Source: Ficedula albicollis (Eukaryota > Chordata > Aves > Passeriformes > Muscicapidae). Taken from it: DNA of 64,000 nt. The stretch covers positions 66,793,040 through 66,857,039 of the forward strand of contig NC_021675.1 of assembly GCF_000247815.1 (NCBI RefSeq), read 5' to 3'. Of the stretch, positions 1-17,300 are shown in pieces. The stretch's first letter is position 1; every line of letters begins with the position of its first letter. The notes beneath the pieces are model-generated. The model saw only the letters and a list, made by a program, of their open reading frames with translations. It made no database searches and was not told the DNA's origin. A program made the translations under genes and the position numbers.

Positions 1-54
1 GGAGACACAAGAGAGAAAGTCAACTTCTGCGACAGCGAGCCCCACTGCTGGCAG
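1..54 (+). CDS. Possible 3' end of an exon cut by the window edge
   Basis: The first 54 bases stay open in frame 1 and end in CAG followed by GTAAGC, a near-consensus splice donor. The 18 translated residues include VNFCDSEPHCWQ, rich in Cys, His and Trp, which looks more like coding than random sequence. I do not recognise the protein. Only a fragment is visible, and a chance open frame beside a GTAAG is quite possible. If real, it lies on the strand opposite the forkhead gene, either in that gene's intron or beyond it. Confidence 0.25.
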
Positions 55-1015
<961 letters not shown>

Positions 1016-1352
1016 CAGGGAGGGGAGCCGTGAATCACGGGCCCAAGGAGCCGGACCTTGCACAACCGGCGCTCCCGGGCTGCTGGGGACGGGGCGAGGG
1101 CTGGGCAGGCCGGCCCCCGCCTACACCTGCCGCGGGGCAGCGCCGGGCCGAGCGGGGACGGGCACATCACCGCGCCCGGGTCAGGGGACGGGGAGCGCGG
1201 TCTCATCACAGCATCCTACCAGAAGGGATGGAGAAACGCGGTCTCACCACTGCGCTGGCCCCGAGGGGACGGGAGCGCGGTGTCGGGACAGAGCCCGACT
1301 AGCAGGGGACAGGGGACGCTGCCGCCCCTCTCTGCCGGCGGTGCCGGTGTCC
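1016..1352. other. CpG-rich intronic sequence, no exon seen
   Basis: Lies downstream (on the minus strand) of the forkhead exon's splice donor and should be its intron. It includes a loose direct repeat of a GGGGACGGGAGCGCGGT-like motif near 1186 and 1265. No coding signal on either strand. Confidence 0.4.
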
Positions 1353-1428
1353 CCCCGCCGCCCAGCCATCCCTCCCACCCCCCCCCCCCCCCCCCCCCCC
1401 CCCTCCCCGCCGCCCAGCCATCCCTCCC
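1353..1428. repeat. Short C run bracketed by an exact 24-bp direct repeat
   Basis: The 24 bases at 1353-1376 recur exactly at 1405-1428, separated by an A, 26 C (1378-1403) and a T. Same architecture as 661-1015 on a smaller scale. It sits in the forkhead intron, 20 bp past the splice donor. Confidence 0.7.
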
Positions 1429-1447
1429 GCCCGGCGCGGCACCTCAC

Positions 1448-1768
1448 CGGGGTCGTCCTCGTCGCGGGGCACCTTGCGGAAGCAGTCATTGAGGCTGAGG
1501 TTGTGGCGGATGCTGTTCTGCCACCCGGCCTTGCTGCGCTTGTAGAAGGGGAAGTTCTCGGCCACGTACTGGTAGATGTGGCTGAGGGTGAGCTTCCTCT
1601 CGGGCGCGCTCTGGATGGCCATGGCGATCAGCGCCGAGTACGAGTAGGGCGGCCGCACCAGCTTCAGCAGCTCCTCCTGGCTGGCCAGGCTGAGCCAGCT
1701 CAGCTCCGCGCCGCCCGCCGACGGCGAGCCGGGGGCCGGGGGCGAGCCCACGAGCTGCCCGCCCCGCG
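1448..1768 (-). CDS. FOXI3: Forkhead transcription factor exon 1, FOXI class (partial)
   Basis: Minus-strand exon encoding most of a forkhead (winged-helix) DNA-binding domain. Visible landmarks in order: the [19 protein letters not shown] entry, helix 1 with [21 protein letters not shown], the [11 protein letters not shown] segment, recognition helix [13 protein letters not shown], then [11 protein letters not shown]. The exon ends in phase 1 after CCC G at 1448, followed by GTGAGG as donor; FOXI genes are split at exactly this DPG/KGNYW point. The [14 protein letters not shown] stretch matches FOXI3 best from memory, FOXI2 second; FOXI1 has a GAPDKRLTLSQ-type sequence. The product should be a nuclear DNA-binding regulator; FOXI3 acts in placode and pharyngeal arch development. 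Upstream, 1,112 bp of pure C swallow the N-terminal region, including the start codon. Exon 2, with the end of the domain and the C-terminus, is not in the window. FOXI membership is near certain, the paralogue less so. Confidence 0.85.
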
Positions 1769-5123
<3,355 letters not shown>

Positions 5124-5402
5124 CTGCTTTCTAAACGCTGCTTTTTTCCAGAGAGCTCTGGGAGACATTTGCTGTGGAGGAGCCCCGAGGAGCTGGCAAG
5201 AAATGGCGAAACACAAAACTGAAATCGGTTTCCTGCTTTCTAAACGCTGCTTTTTTCCAGAGAGCCCTGGGAGACATTTGCTGTGGAGGAGCACCGAGGA
5301 GCTGGCAAGAGATGGCGAAACACAAAACTGAAATCGGTTTCATGGAGGAGCCCCGAGGAGCTGGCAAGAAATGGCGAAACACAAAACTGAAATCGGTTTC
5401 CA
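5124..5402. repeat. Tandem repeat of a 109-bp unit, about 2.5 copies
   Basis: Copy 1 starts at 5124 and copy 2 at 5233 (period 109), nearly identical. A third, shortened copy starting near 5342 lacks the first half of the unit (spacing 59). Each unit carries the landmarks TTTCTAAACGCTGC, GGAGACATTTGCTGTGG and GAAATGGCGAAACACAAAAC. Open frames across it are by-products of the repeat. Confidence 0.9.
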
Positions 5403-8400
5403 GGTAAGAGTCCGAGGCTACTGTCCATCACTGGGGGCAGATTTGGGGCTGGGTTTCAGCAGCTTAGTTGGCTCTGTGAGTGGGCAGTGAGGTGTGCTGG
5501 GTAGAGGAGCCCGTGGCAGCTCCAGTTGGGCTGAGCTGGGATTAAAGTGCAAACCTCTCCACCCAGCTGCCTTGGAAAGTGTTTCACGGCTTCCCAAATG
5601 CTGCAGGAGGGCAAGATCCTCCCCGTCCTTGCCTGGTGCTGTCCCCAGTGTTGGCTTAGGGCTGTGCCTGTCCTTGTCGTGCACACAGCAAGCACTTTTA
5701 GCCCTGCAGGAGGACACTGGCTGTGCCTCTGAGCCCTGCTCCTCTGAACATGTAGGTACAGGCTCCACTTCCCTGGTGTGGATCTCAGGTGCGTGTGCAG
5801 CTGAACACGAAACCTGAAAGTGCTTCGGAGCTGAGCACCCAGCCCAGCAGTGGGAACAGATACCTGCACCCACCTGCATCTCTCTCCATTTCCCAAGGAT
5901 GCTGAGCTCTAGGCACAGGGTATGTTTTGGGGGAACAGAAGACAACAGCCCATATTGGCTTCTATTGGCTTTACCAGGAGGATAGAGAAACCAGCATCCC
6001 TTCAATGGCTCCAGATTTCTGCAGGTTTGTTTTGGCTGCATTTGCAGTCTTGCTTTTTCCCCGGGGCTGGCAAGGAGCAAGGTGGAAACTCCATGGTCCA
6101 CATAAAATCTGCTCAGTAAAAATTCTTTTATTTCTTTCTCCAGAGTGATCAGTGAAATTGGGAATGAATTCTTCATCCTCAGAGAATGGAAAGATGGAAA
6201 AATTATCTTTTCTTTTGAAGTACTCCAGTGTCTTCACCCTCAAGAACAATAAGAAATTGACTAAGAGCAGCTCAAATTAAATTTAAGATTTATTATCCCT
6301 CCCTTCCTTAGAGCCAAGCATATTCCTCCCTATTCCTCCCTATTAGTATGCTGTAAGAATATCTCTTTTTTTTACTCAACCCCTGATTTGTCCTGCAAAT
6401 GGCTAGCAGGGAATATCTGATGGTGTCCGATAGATATTTCACTGCTGTGAATTTGGGAAGGGTGTTCTGTAAACAGGTAAACAGGTAAAATTAATTTTTA
6501 TCCCTTACCTAAGGAGAATTATGTATATTCCTTCCTCTCTGTATCTAGTCATCTACTGGACTGGAGTTCTGGCCATCTAATTTTGCCAGCTTGCCTTATG
6601 ATAAGATCAGAGGTTTTCAAACCTTTTCTTGATTTTTCAGGCTGTGATATTTCCTGGGGAGGTGCCCTCGACCCAGGATGTTCAGGCTACCAACAGCAGG
6701 CTTGATTTGGTTTGGAGTTCATGGTCTCTGTTAAACTCTGCAGGCTGCAAACTGAGGGTTAACGTTTTGGATTGTTTATATTAATATTTTCTCAGTGCAA
6801 TCCTATGCTGCTGAGTGTCATGGAGCCCCTGGACCCGGCCACAAAGCAAGGAATAAATCATAGTTCATCACAAGCTGCAGTTTCTGCAGCACTTTGGGCT
6901 GCTGGGAGCAAGCCCCCTGGCTGAGAGGAGCAGTGTCTGCCCTGTGTCCACTTCTCACTGGCTTTTTGTGGCTGCTGTGCTGGCTGGGGCACTAATCCGG
7001 TTTGAGAAGAACACCCTCTTCCCAATCCTTTTTTCCCCCTTTTTTTCTTATCCCCTCAGGTTAGCTTTAGGCTGGGCCTGCCTAGCCCCTTCCTGAGTGA
7101 GAGCTTGTTAGTGACTGACTAGCCCAAGTTCTGATGAAAGCTTCATTGTTTGTAACCCCTGTAAACTACCCGGAGCTGTGCTGCTAATAAAAGTGGGATT
7201 AAATAGACACCTTGGGAGCGAGACAGTTGCAAGTGGGAATTTCAAAGTTTTGAGGGACTGAGGGATGTGGCCAGGCTTCAGTAACTCTGTGTATCAAAAG
7301 TGATTTTACCAAAACTGGGAAAGAAGCCTGACTTTTGTGTTTTTGGGGAAAAGGAACCTGGTGGGAGACAGAAGGAAGTCACCTGTTTGTGGCTGGATTA
7401 AGCACACGCTCCAGGGGTTTGGAAACACGTTTGCAGAAGTTCTCAGCACCCTGCATTCCTCCAGCCTCTCCTGGGGCTTAAGATTCATAAAAAGTATTTT
7501 AAAATCCTTCTCTGATCACATGAATTTAATCCTTCCTTGGTTTTTTTTTGTTTGTTTGTTTGTTTTTGGTTTGTTTTTTTTTTTCAGCAGTAAAAGTGTC
7601 CACTTGGCAATGATGTGTGCCTGACTTGGTGCTATTGGGTTGTGTCTTTTCTGGGAGGAATGTCAAGCAAGGGGCTTCTTCCCTCCTGCCTAAAGCAAGA
7701 AATTGACCTGGGCTGAAATAAAGCATCTCTGTGCTTTTTAAATGGATTTTTTGTGTGTAATGGAATATTTGAAGTAGAGCTTGGTGCTCTGGGCTGGTTA
7801 TTCTGTAGTGATCACTCCTATAGGGTAAGGTAAAGGCTAAAATCTTTTGGTCCTAATTCATCTGAATAAGCCACCTCCACTCTGGAACAGAAACAGAAAA
7901 ACATAAATTTATGGTCAGCTAAGGTAAAAATAATCAAAATTATTAGTAGATAAAGGCAGTGGCTGCCATCAGCAGCACCACAAGGAAACAGAGGAGTATT
8001 AAATTAGCATTTCTTTTCCATATTTGTCTGGGGCAGAAAAAATCAGATAGTGTGTTAGTTTCAGGTGCTGGCAAAAGAACATTTTGGGCTCCATTAATAA
8101 CTAGAGATTATGCTAAATAGCAACCACATAAATGAAATATTTTGTGATCAGCCAGTCCTGGTCATTCACAGCCAAGGATTTCAGAACTCTCTGAACCAGG
8201 AACATATTGTGTGGGCCATTAGTGCTGGCTTTTCATTTTGGGACACTGGGAGGATTTTAGAGCACTAAGAAAGCTGATACTGGCTCATTATTTAAAAGCT
8301 TTGGGCAAGTGATTTAGTGATGCTTGGTCTTTCAGCCCTTCACTGTTAAAAGTAAGAAATGTATGGGTGCATCTCTTAATTAATGATCAATTTTCTTCTT

Positions 8401-10344
8401 AAAGGGAGGCAATGAAACTGATGCCAATGAGTGTGTGTAGATAGAAAATAGACCTTGTGAAATTAATTTGCTGTTGTTCTCTAGCAAGAGAGAGCAACTC
8501 TTGATGTAACTGATTTCTGAAAGTGTTTGATCAGTTCCATCTTGGAGGTGGATTTTGCAAACTGGTATAAAATCACCATGGTGCAAATTAAGTGAATCCA
8601 ATTGGTTAAACCAAGATCTCAGAATTTCACTATGAAAAATGAATCCTTGAGTCTCTTGTCGGGGAAATTTGGCAGAAATCAATTCATGATTCTGTTTCTG
8701 TCATTGATTTAGGGGGAAAATAAAGGATTATTGTTTATCAATTGTGAAGCAGTCTAAAATTGAGGCTATGGAGTGTTCAATAAGGAAGAGAACTGTTCAC
8801 TGATGCAGAGCTACTTCTGCCTGGGAACAGGGACAAATGGGCAGGTGCCTTTTGATATGGAAAAGCAACAGAACACATTTAGGAAAAAAGGTGGTATTGA
8901 AGAAGTGATGGAGTCTGTGTCAAAAATTAATAATTTTTAAAAAGTTATTATGGTTCTTGAGAACAATCAGCTGTTCCTTGTACTTTTGGGGTGAATGAGG
9001 TACACGAATAAGAAATTACAATAACTCCATATCGATGCTGTATGAAATTGTCGCCTATAAAATCATGAGTATCAAAGTAAAATAACAGGGATGAAGTTGT
9101 TTATTATCCAGTCAAATGCAATACAATTACCCTGTGAGATTTAAACTAAAACTGTGACTGTTTGTGAGCAGATACCACCACACAATGTGCAGCTATGCCT
9201 TGAAGCTTCCCAGGGAACTCTTTAATTACTTACAGGAGGGGAATATTATGGGTGACTTGTTTGTAGTCTATAACCATCTGTGCAAGAGCTGGAGGATAAA
9301 GAACAAAGTCAGAGCAGGAGTCAGGGGCCAGAACTGAGGCAGGACAGAGAGAAGGGGCTCAATTCAGCTGGTCACACAGAGATAGCTGACCACAGTGACA
9401 CTGTAAAGGCCACTGTAAATAAAGTTTTTGAAGTCTGTTCACTCCTCTTGGCTATCTGATGTCTCCAACTGTGTCTGATGAGGGGAAGTGGTCCAGCCAA
9501 AGGATTGCTGCTAGTGGGAGCTTTGGCCAGAAGAAACAGGAGTCTGAAATCAGTTTGGGTAAAATCTTGCTGCTACTGAGCCAGTTAAAGATGTTCCAGC
9601 ATAATCCTGTGTGTCTTTGAAGATCAGGTGGACAGACAAGGGAGTGACACTGCACGGAAAAACCTTATTTTAAGGCAGTGATGCAAAACACATGAGAGGC
9701 ATCAGCAGGAATCACTCATAAAAAACCAAACCTGGTAAACTCGAGATTTGTCACCTTACAGCAATCAGCCTTTCTGTTCAGGGCTGTGGACCAGGTTCAC
9801 TGGTGCTCTCAGCTCCATGGGCTCCTATGACTGATGGCAATGAAGAACTTCCTTGATTTCTTTGAGGAATCTCAGGTGATTTTGCTGCCAGTCAAGGTGT
9901 GCCTAAGCCTGACCTCGGGAGTGAGCCACTCATGTGCCCAGTGACTGACATTTGTGACTGACTGGCACATGTCACACACTGCCAAAGGCAATCCCAACCA
10001 GGACAGAAATGGCAAGCCTATCATGAGGCTCTACAGACTCAACATAAGCAAAAAGAAATGCAAGTGCAAAGACAAAACAGTCAACAGAGCTGAAAAGCTC
10101 TGGTTGGCATTTGGGAAGGCCAAAATTAACAAAGAAAGGAAGAGCAAGACCTGGGTTTCCCCTGGAGTTTTCTTCATTAATGAGAGATTTCCCTGCTTTC
10201 AGAGAAGGACAGGCTGAAAAGATGGGGGAGATATTGCCAGAGTTTTTAAAGATGACCCATCAAGAGATTTAGAAATTCTCAGTGTTTGGGAGATTATAAT
10301 GCTTCGGAAGCAGGCTGACAAGAAGATGTTGCTAGCAAAGGTGC
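5403..10344. other. Long non-coding interval between forkhead gene and CR1 fragment
   Basis: No exon with acceptor, donor and a coherent frame was found. Composition moves from mixed (5.4-6.0 kb) to AT-rich (7.8-9.3 kb). Small features: a GTTT-rich, T-rich tract at about 7540-7585 and a short GTAAACAG tandem at 6469-6486. The AT-rich 7.8-9.3 kb part looks unique rather than repetitive and would be a reasonable place for conserved enhancers, but only cross-species alignment could show that. Confidence 0.35.
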
Positions 10345-10740
10345 AAAGAAGACTGAGAGAATTGGAATTGTTCATCCTGGAGAAAAGAAGGCTCTGAGGT
10401 GACCTTATTGCAGCCTTTCAGTACCTGAAGGGAGCCTACAAGAAAGCTGGAGAGGGACTTTTTACAAGGGCATGGCATGACAGGACAAGGGGGAATGTCT
10501 TCAAACTGACAGAAGGCAGGTTTGGATTGGATATTAGGAAGAAATCCTTTGTGAGGGTGGTGAGGCTCTGGCACAGGTTGACTGGAGAACCTGCCTCATC
10601 CCTGGAAATGTTCAAGTCCAGGTTGGATGGGCCTGAGAACCATCAGGTCTAATAGAAAATGTCCTTGCCCGTGCTAGGGCTGTTGAAACTGGATCGTCCT
10701 TAGGGTTTCTTCCAATCCAAACCATTCTATAATTCTATGT
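10345..10740 (+). mobile_element. CR1 LINE, 3'-end fragment
   Basis: Plus-strand 5'-truncated CR1 retrotransposon. It shows the typical CR1 3' untranslated order: a GAGGTGACCTTATTGCAGCC block, GGACTTTTTACAAGGGCATG, a GGGGGAATGTCTTCAAACTG block, AGGCAGGTTTGGATTGGATA, the TTCAAGTCCAGGTTGGATGG block, and a CCATTCTATAATTCTATG tail. CR1 ends in a short octamer-type repeat rather than poly-A, as here. No coding part remains. Diverged, so an old insertion. Confidence 0.9.
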
Positions 10741-11100
10741 AACCGTTTAATAATTCTGTTAAAGGTCAGGAGATGGAAGAATTCTGAGGGGCTGAGAATG
10801 GATTGATGTGGCTGTGGCGTGGATCATTGTCCCTACCAGGCACCTGTATGTTATTAGGAAAGAAAAGATCCCTTAAACAAGGAAAAGGGTTCCTAGTAGG
10901 TGAGTTCCCACAAGAGACCTTCCAAATGTTGTGTTTCCTGTTACACAAACAAATTCCTCACTGTGCTCCTTGCTGTCAAGTCAGGAGGTAGATTCATTTC
11001 CACAGAGCAAGAGGGACAGTACAGCAAAGCCAGTGCAAGAGGCTGATCCCTGGCAAGTTCAGAGAGATCAAGAAGCACTTCATCTCTTCAGTTGCACAAT
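10741..11100. other. Non-coding spacer, possibly older LINE-derived sequence
   Basis: No exon or recognised element. It directly precedes the reverse-transcriptase relic and may be the decayed 5' part of the same LINE. Confidence 0.25.
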
Positions 11101-11310
11101 TTCAAAAAGTCATTTGACCTGGTGTGTTGCAATAGGTGTGTGGAGTGCCCTAGGGCTATATGATATGTGTAAGAAGCTGCTGAAGAACATTATGAAGAGG
11201 TGAGGTCAGCAGTGCTGGTCAAGGACAAGCTGAACAACTGGTTCAGCACAATGACTGGTAGCAGACAGGGTGACTTGATAATTCACAGCGACTTCTGGAG
11301 CTGCCTGTAG
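11101..11310 (+). pseudogene. Decayed LINE reverse-transcriptase fragment
   Basis: One frame read from 11101 gives about 70 codons with landmarks of LINE reverse transcriptases in the right order and spacing: FKKSFDLV (family pattern F.KAFD.VWH), then SAVLVKDKLNNWFSTMTGSR followed by QGDL (family pattern AVLVNG..S.WF....GVRQG). Two in-frame stops (TGA and TAA near 11161-11172) and a terminal TAG at 11308-11310 show it is dead. The YADD-type catalytic box that should follow is not recognisable. CR1, RTE or another clade cannot be told from this piece. Confidence 0.55.
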
Positions 11311-14300
11311 AAAGAGAAGGATGGAGTTGCAGTCACCAAAGACTTTGGGCAAAGGCAGATCAAAACCCTAAGGATGATCACATCGGCAGTGGCGGTGCCG
11401 GTTCATCAGACCTGCAGAGTCAGGTTGCTGTGTCCCGTGATGGATGATGCAGATCAAACACTGGCATGAGCCAGGCACTGGAAAAGGAAAGGGAGAAAGG
11501 ATGAGAGCTACACAGACAGGCAGGAGCAGGGTGGACAAGATGGACAGCCCTGTTTGTCTGAGACATTGTACCACACAGGGCAGCAGCAGATCCCTCACCG
11601 AGATCTGAGGGAGGATGTAGCTGGCACTTGTGGGTGCAGATGAACTGGAACAGCCATGAAAAGACAGAAAAATCATGGAAGTGAAAAATTGGCTGCTCAG
11701 TTGGTCCCTGTCCTTGCTTTGTATGCAAAGAAATGAATGGTGGGGAAGGTGAAACAAAAAAAGACAGCTGGTGTTTGCAATGAAGTGTCACCAATTTTGG
11801 GAGTGTGCCAGCACTGGGACAATCAGCAGAAAGATGTGCAAAAAGTCATCTCTGTGAGGAAGCTCTGACTGCTGCATGGATGGATGATCTCTTTGAACAT
11901 ACCCTGTTCTTTATTTTTGTTAAGGGGAGAGGATTAAGATTCAGATGTTAACAGAAATGAGTATATTGCTTTTCATTTGGATTTTTTGTTGTTTACAATT
12001 TTCTCTACAGGGACGTGGACCCTTATGCCATGCACTTGCACCTGCCTCTTAATATTCCCCCACAGACCCTTTGGGCCCACAGTCTGTGGATGGAAGGGGT
12101 GGAGGACATAAAAAAAGGAACCCATACTTGCTGAGCACAGAGGAGCACTTGAGAATGACTTGTAACTGCCCTCTATGATCATTGGTCTGTGGGACAAAAA
12201 ATAAAGGGCAAACATGCCTGAAAATGGAGATGGCAAAGACAAGGGACCTGGGAAGGAAAAGGGACAAAGAGCAGATTTTTGCATGCAGCAGTTCCAGTTC
12301 ATCCACAAGCTGTGAAGCCACTTTGAGTTTCCAAACGTGGGACCTGTGTCCCCAGGTCACTCTAATGGGCCCTGCAGACAGAGCCCTGACACACAGCAGC
12401 CAACACCAAGCATGTGCACGAGGCAAAATCAAATTTCCACACCCTCCTCTCAACAAGGAGAGTGTAGTCTGGCTCTTTACAAGTCAGGAGATTCCTGCAG
12501 AGAGGTGAATTCACATCACATAGTCCCAAAGTTTTGGATGGGATCCCTTAGGGAAAAAAAAAAAAAAACGTTCAGGATGGAGGGAACCAGATGATTTAAT
12601 CTGGGTTGTAGGAAGGGTGAGTGAGATAGAGGTGATTGAGCAGCATCAAAGGGTGACAATCAATTTGAATTTCCCCAGAAGTGATGTTGATGCCTGTGTT
12701 GCTTCTCCCCGTGCTTTTTCTTTAATTAAATACCAAATGTTCCATTAGTAGTTGGAATAACATGCTGTTCTTGGGGAAAAGAAAACCCAAGTAATCCCTT
12801 TATCTGCTAAAATAGATGATTTCTAGTAGATCAAACAATGGCCTTTCAGCTAGCAGAGCATAGTTCAGGCCATAATTGAAGTCCTCTCCTTGGCCTCTCC
12901 TGGGTCCCTCGCAGCCAGCAGCCCGTGGAGCCCCATCATCAGAGATAACCTCAGTGACTCTTGTCTGCACTGACTGTTTCTCCAGATGAGGAGATTAGTC
13001 GGAGATAAAGCATATTACCTGAAAATAATAAGTGATTACAGTCCCTGACTGTCTCTCCACATTCATTTCATGCTGGTTAACCCTTGCAAAACTGGCTGCT
13101 GGTTGGGTTTAGGGCTTTAAAGAGGAGGGAGGGTGGAGGAAGGCTTTCAGTGCCTGAGTGGAAAAGGAGAAATTTCGCCCTTTGTTGTCTGTTTCACTGT
13201 CTGGGTGGGGATTTCTGGGTCTGGCTGCAGCCCAGAGTCCGTGGAGGAATTGGAGTTGTGCCTTGTGGGGATTTTGTGTGATGCCATCACCCCCTCCTCC
13301 CCGTGCTGGTCACCTGGAAGCTGTGAGGACTTAAAACTCCCTTGCAAGTCATCTTCCACTTACCTGGCAGCAGCACAGGAGAGCACTGGATGCCCAGGAC
13401 ACACTCAGTGGCTGTGTTTCCACTGCTGCATTGAGCAGGATTGTGCCATGGGCCCAGGCAGGGACCTGCTGTAGTCCATGCTGTCCAGTTATTAGCAGGG
13501 ACCAGGCATGTTTTGGGATTTACAGCACTCTCCCATCCCCAGGCATGGCTACAAACTTCTTCAGTGGACAGTTTCTATGGGACCAGTCTGTTACTGGGAG
13601 TGCTGGCTGGGCTGTGTGGATGTGAGCTCAGAACACAGACAAGTCCCTGATATTTTTTTAAGCATGGATGTAGCTACTCTGACTTGACAGCACAAAACCA
13701 TGTATAGCTTCTCTATTCATTCAGCAGCAAGAGATCCAGAGAAATACAAAAACCTTGCAAGGTTTTTATAGCAAATTTTCAAAAGGTCTAGAAGGAAAAA
13801 GTATAATATAGCAGTTTTCTAGGAATACAGGTTGGTTGCCTAGGGAGGATGGAGAGAAGAAATGTAAAAGGAAAAAGTTTTTAAAATGCCTTGAAATCTG
13901 CTTATGGAGCTCTGTGTTGTTAGCAGTGCTGGGAGTCAGCTCCTGTGCTACAGAGTGTCCTGGTGGGAAGATAATTTCCTTGGGCTCCCTGCAAATATTA
14001 CAGATGAAATCCTGGCCCCGTTCGAGTCACTGGGAGTTTTGTGAGCAACTTCATTAGCACCACTTCCATTTCATTCATAAAAGGCTCCTTCCCAGCTCCT
14101 GTGCCATTACAGCATCCCCTGTCTGTCATCAGGCTGAGTGAGGGGAGAGCAGGTTCATCCTTCTTCCTCTAAATGCTTCATCAGCCGCTCCCTTGAAAAC
14201 TGTAAATAAAGGCCGCTGGGGATAGCTTTTCTGCTTGACCCCTCACCTGAAATGAAAATAAAGGTGACTGAGTTTCATCCTGACGTGGAGCTCCTTCCCA

Positions 14301-17300
14301 GGCTGGCTCTTTCCCGTGGCTGTTGACAGTTACCTGCCAAGCCCCACGGTTACCTTTGATTTTGCCGTAATGACATCTCCGTGCTCAGGATGGCTCTGGG
14401 ACTGTAATCCCCTCTGCAGCCTTAACCAATTTATGGGGTAACCTGAGACCAGGCTCTCTCTTCCCCGTGATTTTTCCACTTGTTAACACTCACTGAAGGC
14501 ATCAACAAACTAAAGCAGAGGGTTTATTTTGTTGCATGCCCAGGGTTGGCAAATATCTGCATTCACACCTGATATGAATCTTGGCCTTCAGAAAGATGCT
14601 GCATGTTCTTGCCACGTGAAAATGGCACAGTGTTTTATTTCCCCAAAGTCTGCTGCTAAAACAAATGCTTTGTTAGCAAAACCCAGGCAATGCTCCAAGG
14701 GGCTGTTAAGAGCAGAACGGGGATTCAGCAGTGGGATTCATTCACAGTTTTGCCACAGGTTTTCTGTGTGATCTGTAACTTGCTTTGTCTCAAAGTGCTT
14801 TGTCTTTAGAATCCTTCCAGCCAAAGTCTTGATGTGTCTCAGTCTGTAAGCTTTTCAGGGACAGGGCTTTTTTATTTGCATAGCAGCTTTTATAGTAAGT
14901 CCCTGATCTCTAGGGAACCTACCTGTGCATGTATAATACAGTTTTAAAAGAGAAGGCTCAACTTCATCACAATGAATGATCCTGGCATTAGGGGAGAACG
15001 CAAGTCCTGCTCCCTGCTCCCTGCTCCCTAACCTGTGTTTTTTGACTTTTCTAAAGGAAATCTTAGGGCAGATGATTTACACAGCAGCGGAAGTAGAAGG
15101 AGGATCCCTGGGGAAAGCAAACACTTGAGACTTCAAGGCGAGATGACTTTGGTGGCACACTTCTGCACTGGCCATCTGATCCAGGAGGTGCCCACTTCCT
15201 AAGCACAGATCAAAGACAAAAGGTGACTTCTGAAGTGACATGCAGCCACCTCTTGCATTGCTTAAATTCTCTCCTCCTGCTTTTGTTTGATCTCACTTTA
15301 CTTTTCCTGTCACTGGAAGCAGGTGGTTTCTTTATTCTCCCGACAAGTTTAGATCAGAGGAACAGCTCTAAGAATCTCCCAGTGGCACAGCCAGCCTAAA
15401 GCTTGGAGCAGTCAATGGAAAGCTCTTCTTCACTGCAGTCAAGTGTGGATGGGTCTGGATGAGCAGATTCAGAGTGGTCATCCCTCAAAGGCCAGACTTG
15501 ACTTTAAGAAGCAAATGTGGGTGTAGTGACACTCATGGAAAGCCCAGGAGCTCCTCCAGGCCAGTGGGCACACAGCTGGAGGGTTTTCATGATGTGCTAA
15601 AGATGCACAATTCCTCTTTTGTCTTGTTAGCAAAGGCTGGTGCTTGTTCGTCTGGGCTCTTAGCCCCATAGGGTGACTGCTGACTGCTGGTGAAAATGCC
15701 CAGACCATGAGATCTGTGATGAATGTGATCACAAGTGACAGGCATAAGTCAAGCCAGAGTCATATTGTAACCAGAGTTACATTAGATCAAGAGACTCCCC
15801 AGACTTGGGTCACTTGTGTGTGCTGCTCTGAATTTTGTCTGCTTTTCCTGTTTCTCTGTAATGCTGCTCTTCTAATGCTTCTCTGTAATGCTTTACTCGT
15901 GTGAGCCTGTCTCTAATTTTAACCTGCTTCTTCCAAGGAGAAAGAGGAGAGAATTTACCTAACAGGCAAGCTCTTAACAAAGCCTGGATACCTGATACAC
16001 ATAATGGTCCCAGAGGCATGTTTACTTTGGACTGAGTGAGTGAGTGAAAACCATTTTGGAAGGACTTTTTCACCTCCAGCAACTTAACCTAACGAGGAGA
16101 AAAGTGATGTGGTTAAAGGGCTGTTTAAACAACGGCATTAGGGAGCAGATTTAGGCTCTCCAACAATACCCATATGTATTTGCCTTACACAGGTGCATAA
16201 ATATGCCATGATTTATATCACAGGACACATCACATAGGCAGTGATGAGATTTTAGCTGTCCTCTGCTGATGGATGATTTTTGGGGGATTATCAGAGACAA
16301 ACAATTGATTGTTTTAGCAGGTTACAGCAGAATTGCCGAAAGATTTGGAACACCAGCTGCCCTTGTCTTCTGCACAGAGGAGCGTCTGTGCAGAAAGGAG
16401 TTTGGCTTTGAGGGCTCAGTCCTGTCAGTGCTTTAGGTGCCTGGAAGAGAGCAACAGGGGCCTCAGATTTAGGCTGAAGGATGCTGCTGGTTTCTGCTCA
16501 CAAGAAGTCATAAATGCCCCACCAATTTACCAAGCAAGCAGGAGAAAAGGATGAAATAAATAACTCCATGGGAAATGTGTCCATGCTGGACTGCTGCACT
16601 GCCATGAAAGTTCATGTTTTTACACCCAAATGGGTGGCTGACCTCCTGCTGACAGAACAGGCTGTCAACACTCATCCCTTGAAGAAGAGCCCCCTCTTTG
16701 CACTTTGTGTCCTGGTGGTGATGACCTGAATGGAGATCCCCAGATTACACCCTGCCTCTTCCACACACTGGGGGTCCTGCTTACCCATCACTTCCCTCTT
16801 TCAACATCCTCATGGGGGCAATGAATCTTATTCCTGGCCCAAGGAGCACTTGTCAGGGGCTGGGTTGACAGGGAGGTGTGTCCTCCTTGGCCATGTTTTT
16901 GTGCATGGAATTGTTGATAGCTGAGATGGTGACTAGCACAAGGGCAGAACAGACCTAGAGAGAACTCTTGTGTTTCACAGGTGGAAAAAGATAGAAAAAA
17001 TGGTAAGTTAGGGCCAAACTGAGGTAAAATTTCTCTCTGCATCATGTCCTATATGCAACTGCAGTCTTACTGAGACTGTAAGATCCAACTTCCAGAGGTG
17101 CTCTGAGCGCAGGGGGAATGACCAGCAGGATGGCAGGAAGATCTGCACAGGATCTCACACAAATCTCGTTTTACATTTTAGTTGAGGTCTTTGACTCGAA
17201 CTTAAACTCTTCCTATGTGATTTTAAAGGATCTGAGCTCAGCTATCACACATTTGGGCCCACTGGCAAATTTTCCCAAGGTGCTACTCAAACCCATAAAT

